Source: Vicia villosa (Eukaryota; Streptophyta; Magnoliopsida; Fabales; Fabaceae). Taken from it: a stretch of DNA of 64,000 bases. Of this stretch, positions 12,301 to 52,609 are shown one piece after another; position 1 is the first letter of the stretch; each line of letters opens with the position of its first letter. The stretch spans positions 29,650,245-29,714,244 of the forward strand of contig NC_081185.1 in the NCBI RefSeq assembly GCF_029867415.1, given 5' to 3'. Both the position numbers and the translations under genes were made by a program. The notes below the pieces were generated by a model that searched no databases, was not told where the DNA came from, and saw only the letters and a list, made by a program, of their open reading frames with translations.

Positions 12301-15300
12301 ACTCATTTGAACTTATTTTAAACAATGGGTGTCAATCCTTTCCCCTGCGCGGGTGGGAGGAACATCACCTTTTTCTAAACTCATAGAAATTAGGCTGCAG
12401 TGTTGTCGAAGGAACCTATGTATTACCGAAGAAACTAAAATAAAAAAATACACATTATGGTTAAAGGAAACTAGAATGTCCTTCCAGAATAGCTCTTGCT
12501 TAAAGCGTTTCATCTTGTTCTCCAAGCCTCGCGCTTGGGGGGTTATATAGGCATCCTAGTTAGGAAGATTATGAAAGACAAAGTAGACTTATCTTATAGG
12601 GAAAAAATATCTTAAAATTATTACTAACTAATTGAATTATGTTAGTTGTCTACCAGTTTTGCAGGAAAGGAGCCGCGATCAAGCCAGAATACCATATCTG
12701 AGTTAAGTCTCAGTCGGCTGCACTCTCCAGCCTCCAGATTGAGTTACACTCTCCCTCCAGGGATCAAGTACTTTACTGGATCATGGTTAAGTCATTGCCG
12801 GCTTCTCTCCCCAATCCACCCCAGGTTGAGTTACACTCTCCCTCCGAGGATCGAGTATTTTGCTAAATGAGGGTTAAGCCATTGTCGGCTGTACTCTTCG
12901 GCCTCCAGATTGAGTTGACAATGTCCCTTTAGGGATCGAGTACTTTACTAGATCCGAGTTAAGTCTCAGCCGATTTCGCTCCATAATCCAACCCGATCGA
13001 GTTACACTCTCCCTTCGGGAATCGAGTACTTTATCTAATGGGGGTTAAGTTCCTGCTGGATGCACTCCCCAATCCAACCCGGGTTGAGTTGACACTCCTC
13101 CTTCGGGATTGGAGTACTACAGCGTCACCCCGCAATGGGCTTTGACGTCGGTCACGCCCTCGCGCCTCTGAACCTACTTTTAATTCAACCCGCAAGGGAC
13201 TCTGAACATCGGTCATGTTCAATAAGAAACCTCTTAACAAATTAGAAAAAGACTTACAAATGCATCCTTGAAGGATGCCCAAGACAATGAATACCGATTG
13301 AGTAACCTTTTATCCAAGCTAAGTTACTCCTTTACCCAATCATCATAGGAGAACAAACCATTTTAACTAGTCGGGATAACTCTTGCTTAAAGCGCTTCAT
13401 CCTGTTCTACAAGCCTCACGCTTGGGGGATTATATAGATATCCCAGTTAGGAGCATAATGCAAATTTTATTTGCAAGACGAAAAAACCAAAATGCATACA
13501 TAATTGTAATATATAAAAGCCTCAAAAGGGGCTCAAAACACTGTGCAGAGCCACAAGGGACTTAAGTCATGATCGTTGATAAAATAGTTTGAGCCAATGA
13601 ATTATGACTATATAACCACACTAATGGTTCTCCGGGGTCATAAGGAAAATAAATACTACGCAGGAGCTATCGTTTTAGGAGTGTCTAAAGTCTTCCATGA
13701 CTCGGCTGAAAATAAAATGCAAATTAATAATGAGTTGAATTCTCACTAGAGCACTACTATGTCCCTAGTCGGGAATATAACCGAGTTATACAAAACGATA
13801 ATGGATCTAGATCCCACTAGGGCTCTCCGACTTCTCTAAGTCAAAAACTCATCGAGTTCTGCAATGACTGGGGAACTAAGGACACACTAGGAAGCTCTCT
13901 GATTAACTTAGCAGTTATGCTAAACAAATACCTTTGGCCCAGTCATGATCAAGAAACACCTCTGACCGAGACCAGGTTACCGAAACCTCTAGCAAAATAT
14001 TTAAAGTTAAGGAAAAGGCCCTCAACCGGTCAAGAGAAGACATGATTATGATAAACTTAACCTATGTGATCAGGTTAAGCCTCAAATATATACAAATCAG
14101 TAGAATATTATTAATATACACAATAAATAGCCATAAATGGCCAAAGATTATAGCCTAGACCTACTCGGGAATTTCTAAACTTATGGGCATCTAAAGCCTT
14201 CCATGATCTATTATGATCATAAAAAGGAAATGTCGGACATTGCGTTAAAATAAACATATTAACAAATGATTCGGAATCCCATTGGGGCTTTCCGAACTCT
14301 CCATATCTAGAAACTTACCGGGTTCTATGATTCCATTAAGACATGGCCTCATTGGGTCTTCCGGTCCTATCTATGTCAAGAACCTCCCAAAGTTCAAAGA
14401 CTAAAACTAGTCAATACCCCACTGGGGCTCTTTGACTTCTGCAAGTCTAGAACCAACTGAGTTATGCAAAGACCAAAGGTCACAAACCTACTCGAAGTCT
14501 CTGACTTCTGCATAGATAACCCGCCTGGTTCTGATTACTTCAAATGAAACGAGAACCCACTAGGGCTTCTCTAAGGTCTCTACGACAACTGTAGGTCTAG
14601 AACTCATTGGGGGTCTTCGACTTATTTGTCACTAAAAATGTACCGATTTGTATGAATACAACTGGCCGAGATCTCACTGGGGCTTTTCTACTTCCCTAGA
14701 TCTAGAACTTACCAAGTTCTACAATGACCACAAGTCGAAAACCTACTAGGGTTCTCCGATTTTCTTTTCAAACACCAAGATCCTTCGATTTTTCCCTTAA
14801 GAGTCGAACACCTTTCTCCGACTATGAAAAGGGAGATAGAAAGTATCATAAAGATATCACTGATCATTATTCTTAATAACCCATTATCACACACCATCAA
14901 GTCGTGGGAAGATACCTATATAAATCTCAACTGGGAAGAAGAGCAGAGAATTCTAGGATTCTTTGTCCGAACACTTCAACCCGATGGATCTCGAGATCGG
15001 GGGGCTTATGTACATACCATAATTCTTTCAGTCGGGTATTCAAGTCGGATGTGCCGAGCATTGCTAAAATGGTAGTAGCAGCCTAGCTGCTATTAAGGAA
15101 GAAAAATATCGGAAGTCGAGTTGATAAATCAGAGGAACATTATGAAAGACAGACTTAATAGACATGAAACCGCTGAAGGTACTTATGGGGATACATTACG
15201 AGTAGTTAATGGGTGGTTACGTTATCATGGCCATTAATCTTGACTATTCAACAAGGGCTAAGTCTGACATTATAAATAGGGCTCCCACCTGAGGGATAAG

Positions 15301-15403
15301 CAAGACCATCTCCTTGAGTGTATGCATACCATGATCGTACCACTCGAATCCCTTAAACTCTGCCATCCATCCTTCTCCTCAAAACTCTCCAAATACCAAA
15401 TAA
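12301..15403 (+). mobile_element. Degenerate LTR-retroelement non-coding region with LTR fragment
   Basis: There is no intact coding frame. A block beginning CTCTTGCTTAAAGCG occurs at about 12491 and again at about 13380. Between and after these are minisatellite-like arrays (12741-13170) and looser units of 65-100 bp rich in CCCACTGGGGCTCTCCGACTTC (13810-14780). At 14995 a G-rich tract runs directly into TGTACATACCA (15009), as a polypurine tract would run into a 3' LTR. A TATA-like TATAAATAGGG lies near 15271. Together this suggests the 3' non-coding region and truncated LTR of a Ty3/gypsy-like element; the family is uncertain. Confidence 0.45.
12741..13170 (+). repeat. 84-87-bp minisatellite, about five units
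   Basis: Units start with GAGTTACACTCTCCCT or close variants at 12741, 12828, 12912, 12999 and 13086. Each continues through a GGATCGAGTACTTT segment and a GGGTTAAG segment, with clear divergence between units. It belongs to the surrounding retroelement debris. Confidence 0.7.
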
Positions 15404-17071
15404 TGTTGCAGCCTTGCTGGATTAGCTAGGTTATCCAAATATGTTCTGCTGGAACAGACGCTATTTCTGAGTCATTATGTGCACCTTTGTATTAGGAATC
15501 ATAGAATCCACTTAGAACATGTTTGGAAAAAGTATCATGCATTAAAAATCAGTTTCATGCATTAAAATTCAAATTTTTCTCAAAACACAGGTATATGCAT
15601 CGACACATACGTTGTATGAGTCGACACATGTGCTTCAACAATAAATCTGGTAGCTTTTGTTTCTACGTGTCAACACATGCAGCCTCTTAGGTCGACACAT
15701 ACTGAAACAATTACTTCTATGTGTCGATACATACGATTTATAGGTCGACACATCTATTGTAGTTTTAAAGCCCGTAGTTTCTATTCTTATGTATCGACAC
15801 ATAACTTTACACATATCGACACATGCTGTAGTTTGTTTTTTGAAAAATTGTATTATTTTTCAAACTTTTAGATTTTCCTTTTGCCTCAAACTTGCACACT
15901 TATAAATACTTCATACATGCATAAGTTTCAATTTGATGAAACTATAAACACATTCAAAGATTGCTCTTAATTTTCAACCTTCCATTTATGCATACACACA
16001 AACAAACTACTCATAATCATTTTTTGTTTGGGTGTCATCTAGACTAGGTTATTAACGTTCAATTTAGGTTGGTGTACTAGTGTATTGAGTTGAGAACATT
16101 TGGGGGTTCCATTGGAAAAACTGTGAGGGTTTATCCTCCAATATCATGATGTTGATTTGGGGGTTTTGACATGATCTACACATTTTGGATTCGATTGAGT
16201 GAAAGCTTTGAAGAACAAGAGGTTCTTGCAAAGGAGTGACCCGAGATGATGAATCAATTGATAATCTTGTGTGAGAACAATTTGCAATTTGGATTTGACC
16301 GAGTGAAAGCTTTGAAGAACATTGGTGTCTTGCAAAGGAGTAATGTGAGACGGTGAATCATATTGGTATTGTTGGGTGACTTGATCAAAATCATATCAAG
16401 GGAAGAGAACTGCTATGATCAACATCAAACATATGGTTTGTAAGGGTTGGATCGCTATATTTCTCTTGTAAACTACTTTTTGCAAAGTAAGATTGATATC
16501 TAAATTTCGATTGGAAGGGGGCAGACGTAGCCATAGCAAGGACGATTGGTGAACTGCCTAAACAAATCCCTGTGTCCTCTCTCTCATTTACTTTTCATAA
16601 GCAAATTGTTAAACTCATTGATTGAGTTATCGATTCGTAGAGATTTATCCTTTGCTTGTTAAACGTTAAATTGATTTGTTGATTACATTACATTCCATTT
16701 GATTGTAAGTGGTAATTGATATCAACAAACTCAAAAGCAAAATATAAAAAATCGATTGCACGCCTAGTGTTTGACAATTTGCTAGTTTACATTTTTCTCA
16801 CTAATTTCATTGAAAATAGGTAACCGTAGTGATCCTATTAAAACGATTGTTTGATAACTAGGTGTATTAGTTGTTTATCATTGTTATACATTCCATAGGG
16901 TATTGCACATATCCGAGTTTCCAATAATCAGGTTCAGTTTAGACGACTTGTTCAATCTAGGCTAAATATTCAGCTTGCCAAAATTTTTGCACGTTTCAAA
17001 AACAGTTTTAAAATCAAATTTTAACTTAGGGATCTATTCACCCCCTCTAAATAAGTTGTCGTCATCTAACA
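15404..17071 (+). mobile_element. SIRE/Maximus-like copia LTR (probable solo LTR)
   Basis: The sequence starts TGTTGCAGCC and ends CATCTAACA. The 3' part (AGGGATCTATTCACCCCCTCT, 17029-17049) and the middle block around 16518-16600 resemble SIRE-type LTRs of legumes. A cluster of TCGACACAT motifs lies at 15599-15830 and a diverged 103-bp direct repeat (GAGTGAAAGCTTTGAAGAAC) at 16188 and 16291. No convincing target duplication flanks these ends and no primer site follows, so the exact borders are uncertain. Confidence 0.5.
15599..15830 (+). repeat. Cluster of (TG)TCGACACAT motifs in the LTR
   Basis: At least seven variants of the near-palindromic TGTCGACACAT/ATCGACACAT occur within about 230 bp at irregular spacing, in both half-orientations. 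This is typical of copia LTRs of the SIRE group; the function is unknown. Confidence 0.6.
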
Positions 17072-17664
17072 ATGTTTAACCTATAATATTTACATTTCAC
17101 CTTACCTTAAAATGTCGGAAACCTCAAAAAATAGTTGTTGATTGTTCTTGCCCTTCGAACAACAACGTCTCCACACCGACAACAATGTTTCCATCGAAGA
17201 TCAGAACATCTATAAACCTACAAATCAACACTTTGAACCCTCTTATTTTTCGCTGTTAAAGATGAACCATATCCATAACTCATGATTATGGCACCAATTG
17301 TTTCGATTTCGATTTTGTTTAGGGAATTGATGCCTAATTTCAAATTAGGGTCTGCTAATTGGTAGTGATTCAGAGTTTGCAGTGAAGAAGAAGGTGAAAA
17401 AGAAGCAATTCCACCTCAAATGCCACGTAAGACATATTTGGTCTGTTTATAGATTTTTGATGATAAAGACTTACGTGACTCTCTTTGAAAAGGCAAAAGA
17501 TCAAAGTGGCCACTTAAAAAAAATCAAAATAGACCCAAAAATAGAGGTAGGAGACTTAAAAATGATATCTAACTTTGTAAAAACTACAACCTATACATAG
17601 TGGTCTACTCTAGAGAACAATATCACTTCCACATGGAAGACATAAGTTGGCATGTGCAATAACC
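17072..17664 (+). promoter_or_regulatory. 5' flank of ABCB26
   Basis: No gene is supported here. AT-rich sequence precedes the ABCB26 start codon. An out-of-frame ATG at 17652 overlaps the main start at 17665 and would give a short upstream frame. No unambiguous TATA box was seen; CTATACATAG near 17590 is a weak candidate. Confidence 0.3.
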
Positions 17665-47051
<29,387 letters not shown>

Positions 47052-47994
47052 TTTGATTCAATTTTGTTTTGGCAAGGGCAAGAAATTAACTTGTTAAGAA
47101 TTCTCTATTGCTTATTGCAATAGTAATTATTGATATCATGGTAGATATTTGAATTGAATGACAGTAACAATTTAACATTTAAAATTTGAGTAGGATTAAA
47201 ATTCTAGACATTTTGCAATAGCAAGAAAAAAAAATCCGTTTTTTTGCCAAAACTTATTTATTTAATAAGGTGGGAAACTAGAGATGTTCCATGGACCTCA
47301 TATTTCATTAATGAAACTGAAAAAACTGTAGAGAGAAGATTTCATGAGAAAATTAAGCAATAGATAGGAAGATGCATACTCCTGAAGATGGTGAGAAAAT
47401 TAAGCAATAGATAGGAAGATTTCTGGTTCGTACCGGATATTTGATAGGTGTAGAAAAGAATCTACCAAATGGAACAAAGGACCCCATCAAACTGCAAGTT
47501 TATCATGAGCATGAAACTGGGAAAATCAATTAAAGGATTTGTTGCGTTGAGCATTGTAGCACTCCAGAATCATCTTTATATAAATGAATTGCATTGTACC
47601 TGAGTAACATGCTTCTCATGTGACCTAAGTTATAGATGAATCCACTATTTTAATCATAGAAGCTTCTATAACTTGAATTTTTGTAGCTTGAGCATATTGA
47701 TTAAAAAAAACAAATTTCTTTGTTATCCTAGTACTTTTTGATTCTGTAAAAAATATAATATAAGTTTATATTCCAATTCCAAACATTCATTATGTATAGA
47801 TAATAACATACAAACATTATTTAACCTATTAGATTTGGATTTGATAATTTCTCTTTTACACCCTTATACAATGGGCACACCTGTGAAAATTGAGGGGCAA
47901 GTTCTAAGAGTATTTCAAATCATTGTCCCATTTGAATTCAAAGCAACATGTAGAATTGGAGTCTAAAATCTTTTAAAATTTCAAATGTTGGTTC
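47052..47994. other. 3' flank of ABCB26, no gene
   Basis: Contains the presumed 3' UTR of ABCB26. A 47-bp imperfect tandem repeat (GAGAAAATTAAGCAATAGATAGG at 47346 and 47393) is the only structure noted. No clear polyadenylation signal could be chosen. Confidence 0.5.
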
Positions 47995-50410
47995 TTTCTT
48001 TCGTGGAGGGGGTTTGGAACTTTGTGGCTTTTAGAGGAAAACCTGAATTTGTCTTGAAAGATAACATGCTCTTGTTGAAGAATAAACTTAGAGCATCTCC
48101 AATGGAGGTTGCTTAATCTACACTAGGATTTATAAGTTTCGGAATTTAACATTTTTGTCATTGGAGTAGATACATGTGGTGTTCCCGTTGCTTAAATATT
48201 TGTGTAAGTTACATTATGAAGCAATCCAAAAAGTAAGTTGCTTAGCATTAAATAATATTAATCTTGATAATTGGTGAGGCAAAACATAAATTGATTGGAC
48301 CACATATATATTGCTTATACAAATTACCATTGGAGTGAAATTGGTTTAAATTGCTTAGATATTGCTTAAATACAATATGACAATTGGTCCCATAAAAAAT
48401 AGCTCAAGCAATCAAAAATATGTTCTCCCATTGGAGATGCTCTTAGAGATTTGAGTAAGGAAGTGTTTGGGATGGTTGATTTTGAGGTTAATAATGTTGT
48501 TACTAACCTCAATTCTTTGGATGCTTTAGTGGCTAATACGGAAGGGGGGTTTGAGGAGGTGTTGGAGGATAATAGGAAGATTGCTTCTAAAACCATTTGG
48601 GAGGTTGTGCTTAATCGAGAATGTATTCTTAAGCAAAAATCTAGGTATTTTCATAATTTTATGAAAACTAGATATTGGCATAATGCTATTTTAGGGCTTT
48701 GTACGGAGAGGGGTAGAGTGGAAGATGTGGGGGAAATTAAAAGGGAATCAAGTCTGATTTTGCTAAGAGAATTTATGAACCGGTGTTTGTTAGACCGAAT
48801 TTAGATGGACTTCTTTTTAACTGTTTAACCGAGGAGGAGAAATTGTTCTCGGAAGCTCCTTTTTCGATTGATGAAATTAAGGAAGTGGTGTGGCAAAGTG
48901 ATTGCGATAAAAGTCCAGGTCCGGATTTGTTTCCTCTTGGTTTTCTTAAGAAGTGTTGGAGCTTTGTTTCACACGAGGTGATGCTTTTTGTTAAAGACTT
49001 TCATGCTCCTGGCAAGCTTCCCAAGAATATTTTAACCCGATATGTTTAGTTGGTTGTTTGTATCGGTTGATTTTTAAATTCTAGGAAGATGCTTATCTTG
49101 AAGAAGCTTATTGGAAAATTGATTTCTTCTAATCAATCAACATTTATTGAAGGGGGAGAGATGTTGGATGATGTTTTGATTCTTAACGAAGTGGTTGATT
49201 TTGCTAAGAGAAATAAGAAGGAATATATGATTATGAAGGTAGACTTTTAAAAAGCGTATGATTGTGTTTCATGGGGGTTTCTTAGATACCTTTTTCATCA
49301 CTTTGAATTTGGTCATAAATGGTTAACTTGGACGGAAGGTACGGTGTTTACTAGTTCTTTATCAGCGTTGGTCAATGGTAGTCCAACTAGGGACTTTATT
49401 GCTTCTAGAGGGCTTAAACAAGATGATTTGTTATCCATTTTTCTTTTCTTGTTGATTGCGGAGGGTCTGGTGGGTCTTATGAGGAATGAGGTCTCTTATG
49501 GTGGTTTTCAGGGATTTTATTTCACGTAGTCTATTCATTTTAAGTTGCTCCAATTTGTAGATTATACAGTCATTATAGGTGATGATTCTTGGGAGAACTT
49601 ATGGTGTACTAAGGCGTAATTGAGGGGGTTTGAGGTTGTTTCTGGTCTTTGAATCAACTTTAAATAAAGTAAGCTCTTTAGTATTCACATTAGTGAGGCC
49701 TTTTTGAATGCTGCATCAACTTTATTGCCTTGTGACATTTGTATAGTTCCTTTCTTGTTGCTTGGTATTCTGGTGGGTTCCAATCATAGACAGAGAGAGA
49801 CTTGGAATTCGATCATTGCTAAGCTTATTAAATGATTTTCCACTTGGCATGGCAAGAATCTTTCATTAGATGGTAAATAACCCTTTTGAACGCTGTGTGG
49901 AATAACATTCCTATTTACATGATATCCTTCATTAAGGTGCCTATAATTGTGCGGGACGAAATTATCAAAATCCAAAAACAGTTTTATGGGAGAAAGGGGA
50001 TGGCAATAGAAAAATGTGTTGGGTTAGTTGGAACAAAGTCTGTTTAGGTAAAGAGGATGGTGGATTGGGTATTAGGAATTTAGGACTCTTCAATTAGGCC
50101 TTGGTTAGTAAATGTGGATGGAGATGTCTTTTTAAGCATACGACGGTGTGGTCTGATTTGTTGAAATTCAGGTATGGTGATGGACATAAGAATTTTCAGG
50201 GAGGTTTGTAGGCTCAAGGTGAATGGTCTTTCATGGTTCACCAATTCTTTTTTTTTGAAAATTGTTTGTTGTAGTCAGACGTACAAATCGTTTCCAACAA
50301 CTTTTTGGATTCTGAAGGCGCCTAAGGCGATGTGGGGAAATCACTATTATAGTCGAGCGCTCGATCTGTATCTAACAACAACCCTGAATGATGGAGTTGT
50401 ACTTCCCTAA
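47995..50410 (+). pseudogene. L1-like LINE ORF2 remnant (reverse transcriptase)
   Basis: Starts in the pre-RT region (GVWNFVAFRGKPEFVLK; LSKEVFGMVDFEVNNV; RYWHNAILGL). It continues through RT blocks (SDCDKSPGPDLFPLGFLKK, QSTFIEGGEMLDDVLILNEV, KAYDCVSWGFLRYLF, GSPTRDFIASRGLKQDDLLS). The catalytic YADD/FADD motif appears as FVDY. There are several stops and frameshifts. The 3' end near 50400 keeps the TFWILKAPKAMWG segment. A Tourist MITE interrupts it at 48091-48442. Confidence 0.82.
48091..48442. mobile_element. Tourist-like MITE inside the LINE
   Basis: 352 bp with terminal repeats GAGCATCTCCAATGG / CCATTGGAGATGCTC and a TTA target duplication (48088-48090, 48443-48445), the signature of PIF/Harbinger MITEs. 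The LINE reading resumes directly after it. Confidence 0.9.
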
Positions 50411-50604
50411 ACGTGAAAAAGAAACTAGCAGGCGAAGTATAATAGAGAATGTTTCTTATTAAAAATATTAGTTAGCTTCATATAGATGAGGTATATGCAA
50501 TCAAGGCTTTTCATACTCATTATTTAACTATATTACAATTTAAGTTTAACGGCGTTCCACGTTCTTAGTATCAGCTCTCCTTCTAGGGAATCCAAGCGGT
50601 AAGC

Positions 50605-51235
50605 TCATTGACCCATACCTTTTTTTAATCTAAAAGGCCATTCCCAATTTGTTGCTAATTTTCCATCCCAGACATTCTTGACCCCGATGTCAGCTCTCCT
50701 TAATACCAGATACCCAAGATGAAATTCCATATACCTTACGTGGCGGTTGTATATAGTCTTCGTGGCCCATTGGAAGATTGCCCTCGTAAGAGCGGATTTT
50801 AGTATTTTTTCTTCTAATAGATATGTATCTTCCCATAGGGCGACATTTCTCGCTACCTTGGAAAGTGAATTAGTTGTTCTCCATGTGAATTCTTTGATTT
50901 TTACCGGGATGACTGTCTCTACCCCATATTTTAGTTGATATAGAGTCTTCCACTTCAAGGATTAGGCAGTCATGAGACATGCCCACAACACATGTGGTAG
51001 TTCATCTGCCTGATTTCCATTGGCCTTTTCAAGTATATTCTTCAATCGATTAAGAAACACCTGGTTGGCGGCCTTCGCTTGGCCGTTGGTTTAGATTTTT
51101 CAATCGAAAAAAAGTGTCTCTTGATCCTCAATTCTTCCATAAATCTTTAGAACTTCCCGTCTAGGAATTGTGTTCCATTATCGGCAACAATTGATTCAGG
51201 AACTCCAAACTGTGCCAACATAAGAGAACAATAAC
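50605..51235 (-). pseudogene. Ty3/gypsy integrase remnant
   Basis: Minus strand from 51235: FGVPESIVADNGTQFLDGKF (integrase core Asp), then after several stops YGVETVIPVKI, EEKILKSALTRAIF, LVLRRADIGVKN and GKLATNWEWPF, the integrase C-terminal region of Tat/Ogre- or Athila-type elements. No other part of the element is attached. Confidence 0.75.
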
Positions 51236-51550
51236 ACCTTTAATTGATTGTTTTGTGAAAAAAAATATTTGTAGAGAGATATATATATATAACATTATAG
51301 AGTTACCATAATCTTAATAATATTCTTTCATATTAATCTTAAAGATAGAATCGCATAACATAAGAGAAGAATAACATGAAGTCTAAACAAAGAGAAGAGA
51401 CATAGATAAAATGTTTTATTTATGATGTGAATTCATTATAGAAACACATATTATATTACAATTATATATAAGATGATACAGTTACCATAAACTTAATAAT
51501 ATGTTTTCATATTATTCTTAAAGACATATTACATTACTATTAAATTTTTT
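51236..51550. other. AT-rich spacer, no gene
   Basis: Simple AT-rich sequence with an imperfect repeat of CCATAATCTTAATAATATTCTTTCATATT at about 51305 and 51485. Nothing coding was found. Confidence 0.5.
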
Positions 51551-51558
51551 TATATTAA

Positions 51559-51774
51559 TTAATTATTATCATTTGCGGAGGCAATGGTGGAAGCAGTAGA
51601 GGGAGAAATGGTGGAAGCAGCAACAAAATCTTCTATGGTGGTGGTAGAATCTTTTAAGGTGGCGGTGGTGCTGGTAAATCCCTCACAATGTGGGGGATGA
51701 GGACACACACGTGCTCCTTGAAAAACAGACAACAATGAAAAAAATACAACAATCAGGATAAAAACACTTTTCAT
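51559..51774 (-). CDS. Small secreted peptide, 71 aa, family unknown
   Basis: ATG at 51774-51772, stop at 51561-51559. Residues 1-21 (MKSVFILIVVFFSLLSVFQGA) form a clear signal peptide with an Ala cleavage site. The mature 50 residues begin RVCPHPPHCEGFTSTTATL and continue Ser/Thr/Ala/Asp-rich, with two Cys and two His in CPHPPHC and no further Cys. A TATA-like TATAGATAC (51836-51828) lies about 55 nt upstream. A diverged copy with the same layout is at 57.5 kb, where the signal peptide and CPHxPHC core are kept. I do not recognise the family. It is not a typical NCR, defensin or CLE peptide by its cysteine pattern. A role as an apoplastic signal or antimicrobial peptide is only inference. 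Confidence 0.6.
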   Translation of the reverse strand: MKSVFILIVVFFSLLSVFQGARVCPHPPHCEGFTSTTATLKDSTTTIEDFVAASTISPSTASTIASANDNN

Positions 51775-51827
51775 TTTTTTTAGCTATAAACAAATTTTGA
51801 ATGATTAAGTGGTAAATAGGAGGAGGG

Positions 51828-51836
51828 TATCTATAG
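51828..51836 (-). promoter_or_regulatory. TATA box of the small peptide gene
   Basis: TATAGATAC on the minus strand. The paralogue keeps CTATAAATAC at the same distance (57760-57751), and the flanking GGTAAATAGGAGGAGGGTAT is conserved in both copies. Confidence 0.5.
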
Positions 51837-51906
51837 GTAAATGGGTAAATAGGAGGTGGTGCTGGTAATTCCAATTTTTGACCCTAAGACCATACATCAT
51901 TCGCAT

Positions 51907-52450
51907 TAGGGATGGCAATGGGCAGGGTACTATAGTACCCGTCCCCATACCCGCAGTTTAAAAAGATCCCCGTAGAGTCCAAACCCGCGTGGGTATCAAT
52001 ATTCATGCCCGTACCCGTACCCTATGGGTACCTCAATGCCCATACCCGTACCCGTTTACCCGCATTTATAGTAAAATTAAATCGTTTAATTACAAAATAT
52101 CATATAATTTAAGTCTTTTTAACCATATTAAAAAAATTATGTATGTCATTGTTGAGTTAAGAAACAAATAAACACTTTTATTAAAATGTGTAATGATTTA
52201 ATAGCGATATATTTAAAAAAAATTAGAATCATGCATTTTTATATAATAATATAAATGACATTATAGAAATATGTAGTGTGGGTATGGGGCGGGTTGGGTA
52301 GTAAGGTACCCGTGCCCGCACCCATACCCGCATATTTTAATGGGTAATTACCCGTGCCTGTGCCCATACCCATTTTTATGGGTATTTACCCTACCCGATA
52401 TGGGATTTTTTGTGGGTACCCACTGGGGATGGGCCAAATTGCCATCCCTA
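51907..52450. mobile_element. 544-bp hAT-type MITE with perfect 8-bp target duplication
   Basis: Ends TAGGGATGGCAA and TTGCCATCCCTA, flanked by ATTCGCAT at 51899-51906 and 52451-52458. The arms are rich in (T)ACCCGTACCC / GGGTACGGGT repeats and the centre is AT-rich. It is inserted about 70 bp upstream of the TATA box of the peptide gene. Confidence 0.92.
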
Positions 52451-52609
52451 ATTCGCATCTCAATCATCAATCAAGAGCTTCATCTTAAAGCTTTGTTTTT
52501 GGTCTAATGCTCACTTCATCTCTGAGGGGAACCATCAAACACCAATGTTTGTTTAGCTTGTATATATGTTATACTAACTAAAATACCAAAAATATTGCTT
52601 TGTTCCTTT

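Noticed and set aside
15404..17071. ATGTT direct repeat as target duplication of the SIRE-like LTR
   Set aside because: The left ATGTT overlaps the TG start and the two copies cannot both flank TG...CA ends.
17382..17600. Lys-rich 72-aa frame upstream of ABCB26
   Set aside because: No homology recognised, low-complexity A-rich composition, and no consistent promoter.
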